Assembly: GCF_004349055.1 (NCBI RefSeq)
Contig: NZ_SMKX01000069.1
Coordinates: 1-40,057, forward strand
Direction: 5' to 3'
DNA from: Kribbella antibiotica
Lineage (GTDB): Bacteria; Actinomycetota; Actinomycetes; Propionibacteriales; Kribbellaceae
DNA length: 40,057 nt
In this document: positions 26,466 to 34,810 of the stretch, one piece after another
How the letters are laid out: every line of letters starts with the position of its first letter
How positions within the stretch are numbered: the stretch's first letter is position 1
Made by a program: the position numbers and the translations under genes
Notes under the pieces: model-generated
Told to the model about the DNA's origin: nothing
Databases searched by the model: none
The model's input: only the letters and a program-made list of their open reading frames with translations

Positions 26466-27950
26466 GTGTCGGTATCGCAGTCGGCCGAGAAGCCGGAGAA
26501 GACCTTCTTCGGGCATCCGCGTGGGTTGATGACGCTGTTCACCACCGAGCTGTGGGAACGCTTCAGTTACTACGGGATGCGCGCCATCCTGCTGCTGTAC
26601 TTGACCGACAAGGCGCACGGTCTCGGCCTGGGCGAGTCGCTCGGCCAGGCGGTCGTGTCGATCTACGGCGCGTCGGTCTACCTGCTCTCCGTCCTCGGCG
26701 GCTGGCTCGCCGACCGCGTCGTCGGGGCACGCCGTACCGTCCTGTACGGCGGTGTGGTGATCGTCGCCGGTCACCTGCTGCTCGCTGTGCCCGCGACCGG
26801 TACGGCGTACTTCGGCATCGCATTGGTTGCCCTTGGCACCGGCCTGCTGAAGCCGAACGTCTCGACGATGGTCGGCACCCTCTACGAGAAGGGCGACACG
26901 CGCCGCGACTCGGCGTTCTCGATCTTCTACATGGGCATCAACATCGGCTCGTTCTCGGCGCCGTTCGTGGTCGGTTTCCTGCGCCGCGAGTTCGGCTTCC
27001 ACGTCGCGTTCGCCGCCGCCGCGGTCGGGATGACGCTGGCGCTGATCGCCTACATCCTCGGCCGCAAGACGCTGCACGGCCGCGGCGACACTCCGCCGAA
27101 CCCGCTCACCGCCGCGGACCGCCCGGCGATGATCAAGGTCTCCGTCGCCGTCATCGCACTGCTCGCCGTGGTCTTCTTCCTGTCCGCCGCACTGTCCGGC
27201 GGGTTCGGGCCGAAGCCGGTCGTCGACGCGATCTCGTACCTGTGCTTCATCGCCCCGATCGCCTACTTCACCATGCTGCTCCGCAGTCCCCTGGTCACGC
27301 CGGAAGAGCGGCAGCGCGTCCGCGCCTACATCCCGCTGTTCATCGCCGCCATGCTCTTCTTCATGGTCTTCGAGCAGGCCGCGACCACACTCACCACGTT
27401 CGCGGCCGACCGCACCGACCTGCACCTGTTCGGCACGACGATCTCCCCGGAGTTCTTCGCCTCGGTGAACCCGCTCTCGATCGTCTTCCTGGCCCCGGTC
27501 TTCGCGGTGATCTGGATCAAGCTCGGCGACCGCGGCCCGAGTATCGGCCAGAAGTTCGCCACCGGCCTACTGCTGGCCGGGATCTCGTTCGCCGTGATGG
27601 CTCTCGCCTCGAACGTCGCCGGCACCAAGCTCGCTTCCCCGGCCTGGCTGGTCGTCGTCTACATCATCCAGACCCTCGGCGAGCTCTTCCTCTCCCCCGT
27701 CGGCCTAGCCGCCACCACCCTGCTGGCCCCGCGCGCCTTCCTCAGCCAGATGATGGCCCTGTGGTTCCTCGCCCCGTCCGCCGGCCAGGCCATCACCGCC
27801 CAACTCGTCCAGGCCACCGAAGGCGCCTCCGACACCGCCTACTTCGGCGGCCTCGCAATCGTCACCATCGTCTTCGCCCTGGCCCTCTACTTCCTCGCCC
27901 CCTGGATCAAGCGCCACACTGCGCAGTCCTCCACTGCACAGGACTCCTAA
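26466..27950 (+). CDS. POT-family di/tripeptide proton symporter
   Basis: Inner-membrane transporter of the PTR2/POT family, importing di- and tripeptides with protons. The 494 residues and many hydrophobic segments fit 14 transmembrane helices, as in bacterial POTs. The signature ELWERFSYYGMRAILLLYL (ExxERFxYYG) is at residues about 27-46. Family motifs GGWLADRVVGARRT, LGTGLLKPNVSTMVG, FYMGINIGSF and FASVNPLSIVFLAPVFA are all seen. The start is the GTG at 26466, with GGGAG about 10 bases upstream. Divergent from iclR. Its stop overlaps that of the convergent esterase gene, leaving no room for a terminator between them. Confidence 0.93.
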   Translation: MSVSQSAEKPEKTFFGHPRGLMTLFTTELWERFSYYGMRAILLLYLTDKAHGLGLGESLGQAVVSIYGASVYLLSVLGGWLADRVVGARRTVLYGGVVIVAGHLLLAVPATGTAYFGIALVALGTGLLKPNVSTMVGTLYEKGDTRRDSAFSIFYMGINIGSFSAPFVVGFLRREFGFHVAFAAAAVGMTLALIAYILGRKTLHGRGDTPPNPLTAADRPAMIKVSVAVIALLAVVFFLSAALSGGFGPKPVVDAISYLCFIAPIAYFTMLLRSPLVTPEERQRVRAYIPLFIAAMLFFMVFEQAATTLTTFAADRTDLHLFGTTISPEFFASVNPLSIVFLAPVFAVIWIKLGDRGPSIGQKFATGLLLAGISFAVMALASNVAGTKLASPAWLVVVYIIQTLGELFLSPVGLAATTLLAPRAFLSQMMALWFLAPSAGQAITAQLVQATEGASDTAYFGGLAIVTIVFALALYFLAPWIKRHTAQSSTAQDS

Positions 27951-28960
27951 GGGACCAGTCGCTCCGCCAGCCACGCGACTGCCAGTGGCTGGCGGTACTC
28001 GACCGCCCGGTGACCGCCGTCGAACAGCTCGAAACGGACGACGTCGTCCGCCACACCGACCTCCTCGAGCCGCTGCCGAAAGGCCAGCGCGCCGAGGTCG
28101 AGGAACCACTCGTCACTGGTCCCCGCGTCGATCCAGATCGCTCGCTGGGAGCGCAACGCCGCGGCGTGATCCGGCGCCATCCGCACCGGGTCCCAGCGCA
28201 GCCACCGCTCCCAGACCTGCGGTCGCACAGCGCCGGTCACCGGATCGAACGGAAGCTCGGGGACTCCGTCCGCATCCGGTGAGAAGCAGGCCGAGACGCC
28301 GAGCAACTCGAGCAGGCGCTCGTCCTCGGGCTTGGTGAAAGCGGTCCGCTGACCGAAGTCCTGCCACCACGCGAAGATGTCCCCGTCGTACGCGCGCAGG
28401 TGCCGCGCAGCCCACAAGAAATGCGGGATGTACTGCGCCTCGGACAGCGCATCACCGGAATGTGTGGCGAACGCGCCGAACAGGTCCGGCCGGAGCATCG
28501 GCGTGATCATCGCGCCGAGGCCGCCACTGGACTTCCCGGCGATGGCACGATGGTCGCGGTCGGCGATCGTGCGGTAGTGGGCGTCGACCCACGGGACGAC
28601 CTCATCGCACAGGTACGAGTGATACGGACCGGTGCCGGGTGAGTCGACGTACTGGCTGCCGCCGTATCTGCTGAACGCGTCGACGTACACGACGATCATG
28701 CCCGGCGCTTCACCCCGCGCGAACAGACCGTCGATGAGCTCCGGAACCGGTTGCCGGTAAGGCATTCGGTTGCGCCACAACGGCAGCGTCCCGCCGAAGC
28801 CGAGCAGCATGAAGACGGTCGGGTAATGCTGCGTGCTCTGGTCGTAGCCGGGCGGCGTGTAGACCCACACCGGCCGCCGCGACGGGTCTCCGAGCGGATT
28901 TCCCTGCAGGAGGCGACTGTCGATCGTCGCCTCGTCCAGACGGCCCAACAGGTCGAACAT
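27947..28960 (-). CDS. esterase D-type alpha/beta hydrolase
   Basis: Putative carboxylesterase of the Esterase/PHB depolymerase-like group (PF00756), 337 residues, cytosolic (no signal peptide). Seen: VWVYTPPGYDQSTQHYPTVFML, the oxyanion-side motif LGFGGTLPLW, VVYVDAFSRYGGSQYVDS, CDEVVPWVDAHYRT, and the nucleophile elbow AIAGKSSGGLGA with Ser in G-K-S-S-G. The His is probably in FDGGHRAVEYRQP. GAGGAG lies six bases before the ATG at 28960. Divergent from a MarR gene, with a palindromic operator-like site between them, so it is a likely target of that regulator. The stop codon overlaps the POT transporter stop (TAG inside TAA, opposite strands). Substrate unknown. Confidence 0.87.
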   Translation of the reverse strand: MFDLLGRLDEATIDSRLLQGNPLGDPSRRPVWVYTPPGYDQSTQHYPTVFMLLGFGGTLPLWRNRMPYRQPVPELIDGLFARGEAPGMIVVYVDAFSRYGGSQYVDSPGTGPYHSYLCDEVVPWVDAHYRTIADRDHRAIAGKSSGGLGAMITPMLRPDLFGAFATHSGDALSEAQYIPHFLWAARHLRAYDGDIFAWWQDFGQRTAFTKPEDERLLELLGVSACFSPDADGVPELPFDPVTGAVRPQVWERWLRWDPVRMAPDHAAALRSQRAIWIDAGTSDEWFLDLGALAFRQRLEEVGVADDVVRFELFDGGHRAVEYRQPLAVAWLAERLVP

Positions 28961-28979
28961 AGGCAGCTCCTCATCTCGA

Positions 28980-29012
28980 TACTACGAAATCATAATATAT
29001 CGAATCGTAGTA
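28980..29012. promoter_or_regulatory. inverted repeat between esterase and marR genes
   Basis: TACTACGA (28980-28987) and TCGTAGTA (29005-29012) form a perfect 8-bp inverted pair separated by 17 AT-rich bases. It lies between the two divergent start codons, only 10 bases before the marR ATG and 20 bases from the esterase ATG. A MarR dimer, or two dimers, bound here would control both genes. The AT-rich centre (CATAATATAT) probably holds -10 elements. Confidence 0.6.
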
Positions 29013-29022
29013 CCATTGGGTC

Positions 29023-29568
29023 ATGCGGGATTCGATCGATCGCCATATCGACTTCTGGCAGCACGAAGTGCCCGACCTCGACGTCGAGGTCGAAGGCGTC
29101 GTCACCCGGATGCAGATGCTCGTCCGCCACCTCCAGACGCGTCGCGCTGAAGCCCTGCAAGAGCTCGGGCTCCGCAGCTGGGAGTACGACATCCTGTGGC
29201 GCCTCCGGTCCGCGGGCCCGCCGTACAGCGTCACCCCGACCGCCCTGGCCGTTGCCCTCGACACCCATCCCGCCACGCTCACCAACCGTCTGGATCGGCT
29301 GACCCAGGCCGGCCTGGTGGCCCGCAGCCGCGCCGCCACCGATCGGCGCAGTGTCGTGGTCGTCCTCACCGAAGCCGGGCACCACGCCTGGGAGTCCTCG
29401 ATCGGATCCCAGTCAGCCGCCGAGCACGAACTGCTCGGCCCCCTGTCACCACGAGAGCGCGAAACCCTGATCAAGCTGCTCCGCAAGGTCGTCCTCGCCG
29501 CCGAGGCCGACGGCCCTGACCTGATGCCGCTCCCCCAACGGGAGGACCCAGCTCACCCCGACGGGTGA
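29023..29568 (+). CDS. MarR-family transcriptional regulator
   Basis: Dimeric winged-helix regulator, 181 residues. HIDFWQHEVPDLDVEVEGVVTRMQMLVRHLQ is the N-terminal dimerisation helix region (about residues 7-37). GLRSWEYDILWRLRSAGPPYSVTPTALAVAL leads into the recognition helix DTHPATLTNRLDRLTQAGLV, and the wing SRAATDRRSVVVVLTEAG carries the conserved DRR. Divergent from the esterase. It is followed 35 bases later by a small membrane-protein gene, so the two are probably co-transcribed. It most likely represses its own promoter and the esterase gene and is released by an aromatic or lipophilic ligand, as usual in the family; the ligand is unknown. Confidence 0.92.
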   Translation: MRDSIDRHIDFWQHEVPDLDVEVEGVVTRMQMLVRHLQTRRAEALQELGLRSWEYDILWRLRSAGPPYSVTPTALAVALDTHPATLTNRLDRLTQAGLVARSRAATDRRSVVVVLTEAGHHAWESSIGSQSAAEHELLGPLSPRERETLIKLLRKVVLAAEADGPDLMPLPQREDPAHPDG

Positions 29569-29603
29569 GGCGATCACCTGCCTCAACAGGGGATGGTCGA
29601 AGC

Positions 29604-30134
29604 ATGCAAGCGACCGATCGCCCCGTCCCCCGCTGGGCCAACCGACTGGCCCACGCCATCCCGTTCTTCGTCCTGCCGTCGAGCCTGTGGCGGATCGGCT
29701 TGGTCTTCGGCTCTTCGATGGGCATGCTCGACGCAACCGGACACCCGACGTACGTACACGGTCTGGGTTTCAAGCTGTACGTCATCGGCCTGTCGCTCTT
29801 CTCCGAGGCCTTGGCGCTCACCGGGCTCGGCCTGGTCCAGCGCTGGGGCGAAGTAGTTCCCCGCTGGATCCCGCTCATCGGCGGTCGCCGCGTCGCACCG
29901 TACGCCGCCATCGTCCCAGCAACCCTCGGCGGCCTGTCGCTGATCGCCCTCTGGACCTGGGGGATGCGCGACGCCTACACCGACAGTCTCCTGAACTTCA
30001 CGAGCCAGTTCTGGCAGTACCTGATGGTCGGCAGCTATAGCCTCCTGCACCTGTGGGGCCCAGCACTCCTAGTCCTCACCTGGGCCTACTACCGCCGCCG
30101 TACGAGTCAGCCGCGAGTCAACGCCCTCGTCTGA
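29604..30134 (+). CDS. small integral membrane protein, unknown function
   Basis: 176 residues from the ATG at 29604. Four hydrophobic segments are visible: about residues 17-38 (FFVLPSSLWRIGLVFG), 56-78 (LYVIGLSLFSEALALTGLGLV), 96-116 (YAAIVPATLGGLSLIALWTWG) and 136-160 (YLMVGSYSLLHLWGPALLVLTWAY). I recognise no catalytic motif or named family. It lies 35 bases after the marR gene, so it may be part of that regulator's operon and may handle the same ligand. The last 66 bases overlap the 3' end of the convergent zeta-toxin gene. The longer open frame upstream of the ATG has no better start. Confidence 0.7.
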   Translation: MQATDRPVPRWANRLAHAIPFFVLPSSLWRIGLVFGSSMGMLDATGHPTYVHGLGFKLYVIGLSLFSEALALTGLGLVQRWGEVVPRWIPLIGGRRVAPYAAIVPATLGGLSLIALWTWGMRDAYTDSLLNFTSQFWQYLMVGSYSLLHLWGPALLVLTWAYYRRRTSQPRVNALV

Positions 30135-31073
30135 CGTGATACGGCATGCCTGGACTGCGCGAAAGCTGGCATCAGCCTGACCCTCGGCAGCTGCCTCCAG
30201 CGGCGTCCCCGCAACCACCAACGGGGCCGCGAGACGCGCGATATCGCGGAGCTCCGGATGCCAGGCCGGACCACCTTGCTGCGCGATCCGATTCAGGCTC
30301 GTACAGAACCTGAGCGAACCAGTCGTCCCCCACCGCCGAGACCGCTCAACTGTCACCGCGTCCGCGAACCTCCGTACGCCGGTCCAGGCGCCGTCCGCGT
30401 CGCGGTTCGCAGCGGCCACAACCACAGCTCCCCGCCGGAAGACCAGCACATTGTCGGCCAGTTGTGCTGCCTCAATGGCCGCCATGGTCTCCGGGACGCC
30501 GCGATAGCAAGCATCATGATTGGACTTCGCCACGAATCGTCCGCGTCCGTGGACCGCCGCCTGCTCCAGGTACCGCGCGACGATGCCCAGCCGGCTCATC
30601 GCTTCCGGAACGGCCATGGCGGCAACCTCGATCCGGAAGCCGGCAGCCCGAAAAGCCGCGCTCGCCTGGCGAAACTCCTTGGGATCCGCCAGCGCGGTCT
30701 CGACTACCGTGTGACAGCCGCGGGCTCTTGCCCAGTCCTCGGCTGCGCGATGCCACAACCGTGTATCCAGCCGGGTGAAGGCACCGGCTGTCCGCTCGTC
30801 CTTGTCCATCAGCCGCGAGTAGTCCGGGTGGTAGGGCTTGTAGAAGTCTCCACACACATGGGCAACCGGCCCCCGGAGGCCCATCGTGTGATTGATCATC
30901 TCGGTGGTCGCCGTCTTGCCGGCACCCGGCTGACCGCCGATGAACACGACGACCGGATGCGCCTGCGGCGCCACAGGTTCGAGGCGCTCCGGCACGATTT
31001 CGGCCTGAAAGATCTGCTGGTGCAGCGCACTCGGGAGTCGATAACGCTCGAGGTCGACCTCAGGCATCAGCAT
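30069..31073 (-). CDS. zeta toxin family kinase
   Basis: P-loop kinase of the zeta/PezT family. Characterised members phosphorylate UDP-N-acetylglucosamine and so block cell-wall synthesis. 334 residues from the ATG at 31073 (a GTG at 31076 or ATG at 31067 are alternatives). Seen: Walker A GGQPGAGKTA with K53; HVCGDFYKPYHPDYSRLM with the catalytic-base Asp D76 and the HP-x-Y pattern; VVETALADP with E125; and GRFVAKSNHDACYRGV, matching the zeta arginine/lysine lid. All key residues are intact. The start overlaps the upstream small gene by 14 bases, typical of a toxin/antitoxin pair. The C-terminus is longer than in classical zeta and runs 66 bases into the convergent membrane-protein gene. Confidence 0.88.
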   Translation of the reverse strand: MLMPEVDLERYRLPSALHQQIFQAEIVPERLEPVAPQAHPVVVFIGGQPGAGKTATTEMINHTMGLRGPVAHVCGDFYKPYHPDYSRLMDKDERTAGAFTRLDTRLWHRAAEDWARARGCHTVVETALADPKEFRQASAAFRAAGFRIEVAAMAVPEAMSRLGIVARYLEQAAVHGRGRFVAKSNHDACYRGVPETMAAIEAAQLADNVLVFRRGAVVVAAANRDADGAWTGVRRFADAVTVERSRRWGTTGSLRFCTSLNRIAQQGGPAWHPELRDIARLAAPLVVAGTPLEAAAEGQADASFRAVQACRITSDEGVDSRLTRTAAVVGPGED

Positions 31074-31365
31074 CACCGTTCCGCTCGCGGACGCGCCTGC
31101 CGTAGTTCTCCACCGTCGCCCGAATAGCGATGGGATCGTCGGACCGAAGAGCTTGGCTGTCCTTGACCGCCCGACGGCGCTCTTCGAGCCAGTGTTCGAT
31201 CACCGACTCCTCGGGCGCGTCTTTGCGGCGTTCGGTCCAGACTCGATCAGTGCAGTGGGCGATGAACAGGCTGATGGTGTCCTGAGCGACCTCGAAGCTG
31301 ATCGCCTGCTCGTCGTTCCACTCGTACGACGGGACCTGGCCGAGGATCGATTCGTTGTCGGTCAT
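31060..31365 (-). CDS. probable antitoxin partner of zeta toxin
   Basis: 101-residue acidic protein from the ATG at 31365; 12 codons of upstream frame are not needed. MTDNESILGQVPSYEWNDEQ at the start, then ISFEVAQDTISLFIAHCTDRVWTERR and EESVIEHWLEERRRAV, predominantly helical. I do not recognise a named domain, but small acidic helical proteins overlapping zeta-toxin genes in actinobacteria serve as epsilon-like antitoxins. The 14-base overlap with the toxin start gives tight coupling, with antitoxin first. The function is inferred from context. No DNA-binding domain is evident, so regulation may not be PezA-like. Confidence 0.68.
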   Translation of the reverse strand: MTDNESILGQVPSYEWNDEQAISFEVAQDTISLFIAHCTDRVWTERRKDAPEESVIEHWLEERRRAVKDSQALRSDDPIAIRATVENYGRRVRERNGDADA

Positions 31366-31431
31366 GCGGCAACTCTCGCTGGTTGATCGGCCCGCCCGCA
31401 ACCACCGTCTACGCCGCCTGTGGATAACTTC

Positions 31432-32439
31432 TCAGCGGGCGCGTGGCCGCGGCTTGAGGGTGGCGCCGGGGAGTGGCGGAGCAGGGAGCGGGTCCCCCAC
31501 ATAGCCGGGGACCGATGGGAAACGGTCGGTGCCACCAGCGGCGATGGCGGATTGCCAGGCAGTGCGGGCTTCAACGATGTCTTCGTGGGTTCGGCCGATG
31601 AAGTTCCACCACATGACGAGCTCTTCGGTGAAAGGTTCGCCGCCGAGCAGGAGAAAGCGCGCTCCATTGCCAGAGGCAACTAAGTCGATCGTGTCGCGGC
31701 CGGCGCCGAGGTAGGCGAGTTCGCCGAAGGTCGGCGTGAGGTCCCCGACCGACAAGGCACCATCAACCACCAGTACGCCGTACTCGTTCGAAGACGTGAG
31801 CGGGAGTGTCAGCGACTGGCCGGGCTGAATGGTGATGTCGGCGCCAACCAGCGGGGTGAACGCCGGCGCCGGCGAAGTGACCCCGGCGACGGTTCCTATC
31901 ATCACGATGATGCGGGCACCGTCGATGTCCAGTTGCGGAAGGTCGGCGTACGCGTTGAAGGCGGGTGGCGTCGTCGTCCGGACGGAGTCGGGCAGGGCGA
32001 CCCAGAGCTGCGCTCCGTGAAGTCGCGGCGGGGCGTCCGGGGTGGAGACCTCCGAGTGCGCGATGCCGTTGCCGGCGGTCATGATGTTGAGCTCGCCGGG
32101 ACGGACCAAGGCATGCGAGCCGACGCTGTCGCGGTGCTCGATCTCGCCCTCGAACAACCAGCTCACTGTCTGCAGACTCGTATGCGGATGCGGCGGAACG
32201 AGCATCCCGCTCTCCCCCGGCGCGTCGTACGAATCGACTCGCTGCGTCAGATCATCAGGCCCGTAGTGATCGACGAAGCACCACGCACCAACCATCCGCC
32301 GGTCCTTGTTCGGCAACAAGCGGCGAACCTTCGTCGAGCGGCCGAGCACGACCTCGCGCGGCTCCAGCAACTCGAACACCGGCCCCTGCTCAGACCCCGT
32401 GCAGACGACCTCGGCCGGGTCCTTCTCCAGATCGCTCAT
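31432..32439 (-). CDS. pirin family protein
   Basis: Bicupin Fe(II) protein. Bacterial pirins include quercetin dioxygenases and regulators of pyruvate dehydrogenase or other partners. 335 residues, at the long end for the family. The N-terminal cupin carries the metal site: PPHPHTSLQTVSWLFEGEIEHRD (His-x-His) and MTAGNGIAHSE (His-x-Glu), as in human pirin. LHGAQLWVALP and ELVMWWNFIGRTHEDIVEAR are further pirin hallmarks. The start chosen is the ATG at 32439, which overlaps the stop of the PHP gene by four bases (ATGA); an ATG four codons earlier is possible. It forms a two-gene operon with the PHP protein. Confidence 0.92.
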   Translation of the reverse strand: MSDLEKDPAEVVCTGSEQGPVFELLEPREVVLGRSTKVRRLLPNKDRRMVGAWCFVDHYGPDDLTQRVDSYDAPGESGMLVPPHPHTSLQTVSWLFEGEIEHRDSVGSHALVRPGELNIMTAGNGIAHSEVSTPDAPPRLHGAQLWVALPDSVRTTTPPAFNAYADLPQLDIDGARIIVMIGTVAGVTSPAPAFTPLVGADITIQPGQSLTLPLTSSNEYGVLVVDGALSVGDLTPTFGELAYLGAGRDTIDLVASGNGARFLLLGGEPFTEELVMWWNFIGRTHEDIVEARTAWQSAIAAGGTDRFPSVPGYVGDPLPAPPLPGATLKPRPRAR

Positions 32440-33485
32440 GACGCTGTCCATTCGAGGAGCTCTTCGCGGTCCCAGGTGTTGACGACGCGGCCGGGGGCGA
32501 TGTCGGCGGCTTCGGCACGTTCGCAGCCGTAGACCTGCCAGTCGAGCTGGCCCGGCGCGTGCGCGTCGGTGTCGATGGAGAAGACACAGTCCATCTCGGC
32601 GGCCAGGGCGAGCAGGCGTTTGGGTGGGTCGAGGCGTTCGGGACGGGAGTTGATCTCGACCGCGGTGCCGAACTGGCGGCAGGCCTCGAAGACGACCTCG
32701 GCGTCGAAGTCGGACTCGGGGCGGGTACCGCGGTCGCCGGTGATCAGGCGGCCGGTGCAGTGACCCAGTACGTCGACGTGCGGGTTGGCGATCGCCTTGA
32801 CCATCCGCTCGGTCATCGGCTCGGAGGCCATCCGGAGTTTGGAGTGGACACTCGCGACGACGAGGTCGAGCCGGGCCAGGATCTCGGAATCGCAGTCGAG
32901 CGAACCGTCGTCGAGGATGTCGACCTCGATCCCGTTCAGGATCGTGAAGCCGTCGAGCTCCTTGGACAGCTTCTTGTTGAGTTCGGCAACGACCTCGAGC
33001 TGCTGGAGACGGCGTTCGCGCGACAGGCCGTTCGCGATCTTGAGGCGCGGCGAATGGTCGGTCAGCGCCATGTACTTGTGGCCGAGACGATGCGCCGTAC
33101 GGGCCATCTCCTCGATCGGGCTGCCGCCGTCCGACCATTCCGAATGCAGGTGCAGGTCGGCTTGCAGTGCCGCGCGCATCGCCGTACCGGCTTCGGCTTC
33201 GGTGAGGTCGGTGGCCGAACCCGCCAGCTTGGTCAGGTACGACGGGGTCGCGCCGTCCATGGCTTCGAGGATCACGGCCTCGGTCTTCGGCCCGATCCCC
33301 GGCAACTCGGTGAGCGTCCCGGCCCGCCGCCGCGCCCGAACCTCCGCCGCGGGCAGCTCCTCGATCGTGTCGGCCGCCCGCCGATAGGCCTTCACCCGAT
33401 GCGACGGCTGCCGGTCCCGCTCCAGGTAATACCCAATCGCCCGCAACGCCTCAACGGCAGCATCCACACCCGCCTTGTCCGTCAT
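32436..33485 (-). CDS. PHP-domain phosphoesterase with HhH N-terminus (PolX-like, no polymerase domain)
   Basis: 349-residue protein. Residues 1-100 resemble the helix-hairpin-helix N-terminal domain of family X polymerases (AVEALRAIGYYLERD; LPGIGPKTEAVILEAM at 61-76). From residue 109 on it is a PHP metallo-phosphoesterase: ADLHLHSEWSDG (H112, H114), MALTDHSP, NGIEVDIL, DLVVASVHSKL, VLGHCTGRL and FSIDTDAHAPGQLDW supply the metal ligands. The polymerase palm and fingers that lie between these parts in PolX are absent. It may be a nuclease or 3'-phosphatase in DNA repair, or act on another phosphoester. The start ATG is 38 bases from the divergent fasR GTG. Coupled to pirin by an ATGA overlap. 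Confidence 0.88.
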   Translation of the reverse strand: MTDKAGVDAAVEALRAIGYYLERDRQPSHRVKAYRRAADTIEELPAAEVRARRRAGTLTELPGIGPKTEAVILEAMDGATPSYLTKLAGSATDLTEAEAGTAMRAALQADLHLHSEWSDGGSPIEEMARTAHRLGHKYMALTDHSPRLKIANGLSRERRLQQLEVVAELNKKLSKELDGFTILNGIEVDILDDGSLDCDSEILARLDLVVASVHSKLRMASEPMTERMVKAIANPHVDVLGHCTGRLITGDRGTRPESDFDAEVVFEACRQFGTAVEINSRPERLDPPKRLLALAAEMDCVFSIDTDAHAPGQLDWQVYGCERAEAADIAPGRVVNTWDREELLEWTAS

Positions 33486-33523
33486 CCCCCCATCATTGCG
33501 TAGACGGACCGTATTGTCGGGGT

Positions 33524-34732
33524 GTGGCTAAGCAGGCGGAGACCAAGGCGCATTTGGCGCGGGCTGATCGGCTGCAGGGGCAGACCGGGGCGCTCGCGAC
33601 GGCGGCGACGGCCGCGATGGAAGAGAAGCTGCCGTGGTTTCGGGGCTTGTCGGCGCAGGACCGGTCGTGGATCGGGCTGGTGGCGCAGTCGGGGATCACC
33701 GCGTTCGTGGACTGGTTCCGCGATCCGGAGGCGAACTCGTCGATGCCGACGCGGATCTTCGGGTCCGCGCCGCGTGAGTTCACCCGCGTGATCTCGCTGC
33801 ACCAGACCGTCGACCTGGTGCGGACGACCATCGAAATGATGGAGAACGCGATTGACGACCTGCTGCCGCCGGACGACGTACCGGCGGTGCAGCGGGCGAT
33901 GCAGCGCTACGCCCGAGAGGTCGCGTTCGCGGCCGCGACCATCTACGCGCAGGCCGCCGAGATGCGCGGGGCGTGGGATGCCCGGCTCGAAGCGCTCGTG
34001 GTCGACTCGGTGATCCGCGGCGAGGCCGACGACTCGGTCCGCTCGCGCGCATCCGCGCTGGGCTGGACAGGAACCGCCGGTACGACGGGATCGGCCGAGG
34101 TGGCCGTGGTTGTCGGGCGGGCCCCGGCGGCCGAGGGGAATGCGAACGTGGCCGACGCCGTTCGGCACGCTGCCCGCGAGGCGGGTGCTGACGCTCTGTG
34201 TGCGATCCAGGGCGATCGGTTGGTGGTGGTACTCGGCGGTACCAGCAAACCTGTGGAGATCGTACAAAGGCTCGCGCATTGGTTCGGACCTGGTCCGATC
34301 GTGGTCGGGCCGGTGGTGAAAGACCTGATGGCGGCCGTGACGTCGGCCCGGGCGGCGGTCGCCGGACTCCGCGCCGTACCGGCCTGGCCCGGGGCTCCGC
34401 GACCGGTGCAGGCCGACGAACTGCTCCCGGAGCGATCACTCTCCGGAGACGGGCATGCGCGCCGGCAACTCGCCACTGACGTCTACGGCCCGCTCACCAT
34501 GGGCGAAGGGGTGCTGCGCGACACCGTTTCGGCATACCTGGACTCGGGTGGTTCGATCGAGGCGACGGCCCGGGCGATGTTCATCCACGCCAATACCGTC
34601 CGGTACAGGTTGAAGCGTGTGGCCGATCTCACGGGGTACCAGCCACTGAATCCCCGCGACGCTTTCACCCTGCGTGTCGCACTCGCCCTCGGCCGCCTGC
34701 TCAATCCGGACCCGGGAACGCCCGTTTTGTAG
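33524..34732 (+). CDS. fasR: PucR-family transcriptional activator of fatty acid synthesis, FasR-like
   Basis: 402 residues from the GTG at 33524. The C-terminal PucR helix-turn-helix is SGGSIEATARAMFIHANTVRYRLKRV, followed by DAFTLRVALALGRLL. Upstream lies a GGDEF-like/CdaR-type middle region and an N-terminal sensor segment (LPWFRGLSAQDRSWIGLVAQ). Position and family match streptomycete FasR, which activates the fabD-fabH-acpP-fabF operon, and the corresponding mycobacterial gene lying between aceE and fabD. Here aceE is 14.6 kb away because accessory genes lie between. Transcribed in the same direction as fabD. A palindrome spans its stop codon and may be its own binding site. Confidence 0.9.
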   Translation: MAKQAETKAHLARADRLQGQTGALATAATAAMEEKLPWFRGLSAQDRSWIGLVAQSGITAFVDWFRDPEANSSMPTRIFGSAPREFTRVISLHQTVDLVRTTIEMMENAIDDLLPPDDVPAVQRAMQRYAREVAFAAATIYAQAAEMRGAWDARLEALVVDSVIRGEADDSVRSRASALGWTGTAGTTGSAEVAVVVGRAPAAEGNANVADAVRHAAREAGADALCAIQGDRLVVVLGGTSKPVEIVQRLAHWFGPGPIVVGPVVKDLMAAVTSARAAVAGLRAVPAWPGAPRPVQADELLPERSLSGDGHARRQLATDVYGPLTMGEGVLRDTVSAYLDSGGSIEATARAMFIHANTVRYRLKRVADLTGYQPLNPRDAFTLRVALALGRLLNPDPGTPVL

Positions 34733-34744
34733 GATGTCTACAAA
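34726..34744. promoter_or_regulatory. palindrome at fasR stop, candidate FasR operator or terminator
   Basis: TTTGTAG (34726-34732) and CTACAAA (34738-34744) form a perfect 7-bp inverted repeat around GATGT. The left arm includes the fasR TAG stop. It lies 66 bases before the fabD start. It is AT-rich with weak pairing, so it is better suited as a protein site than as a terminator. Confidence 0.45.
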
Positions 34745-34810
34745 TCGGGCCGGTCAGAATTCGTGCTGCCTGCGGCCCCGCGAACGGCTCGGAACAGGGA
34801 GAGTGGTCAC

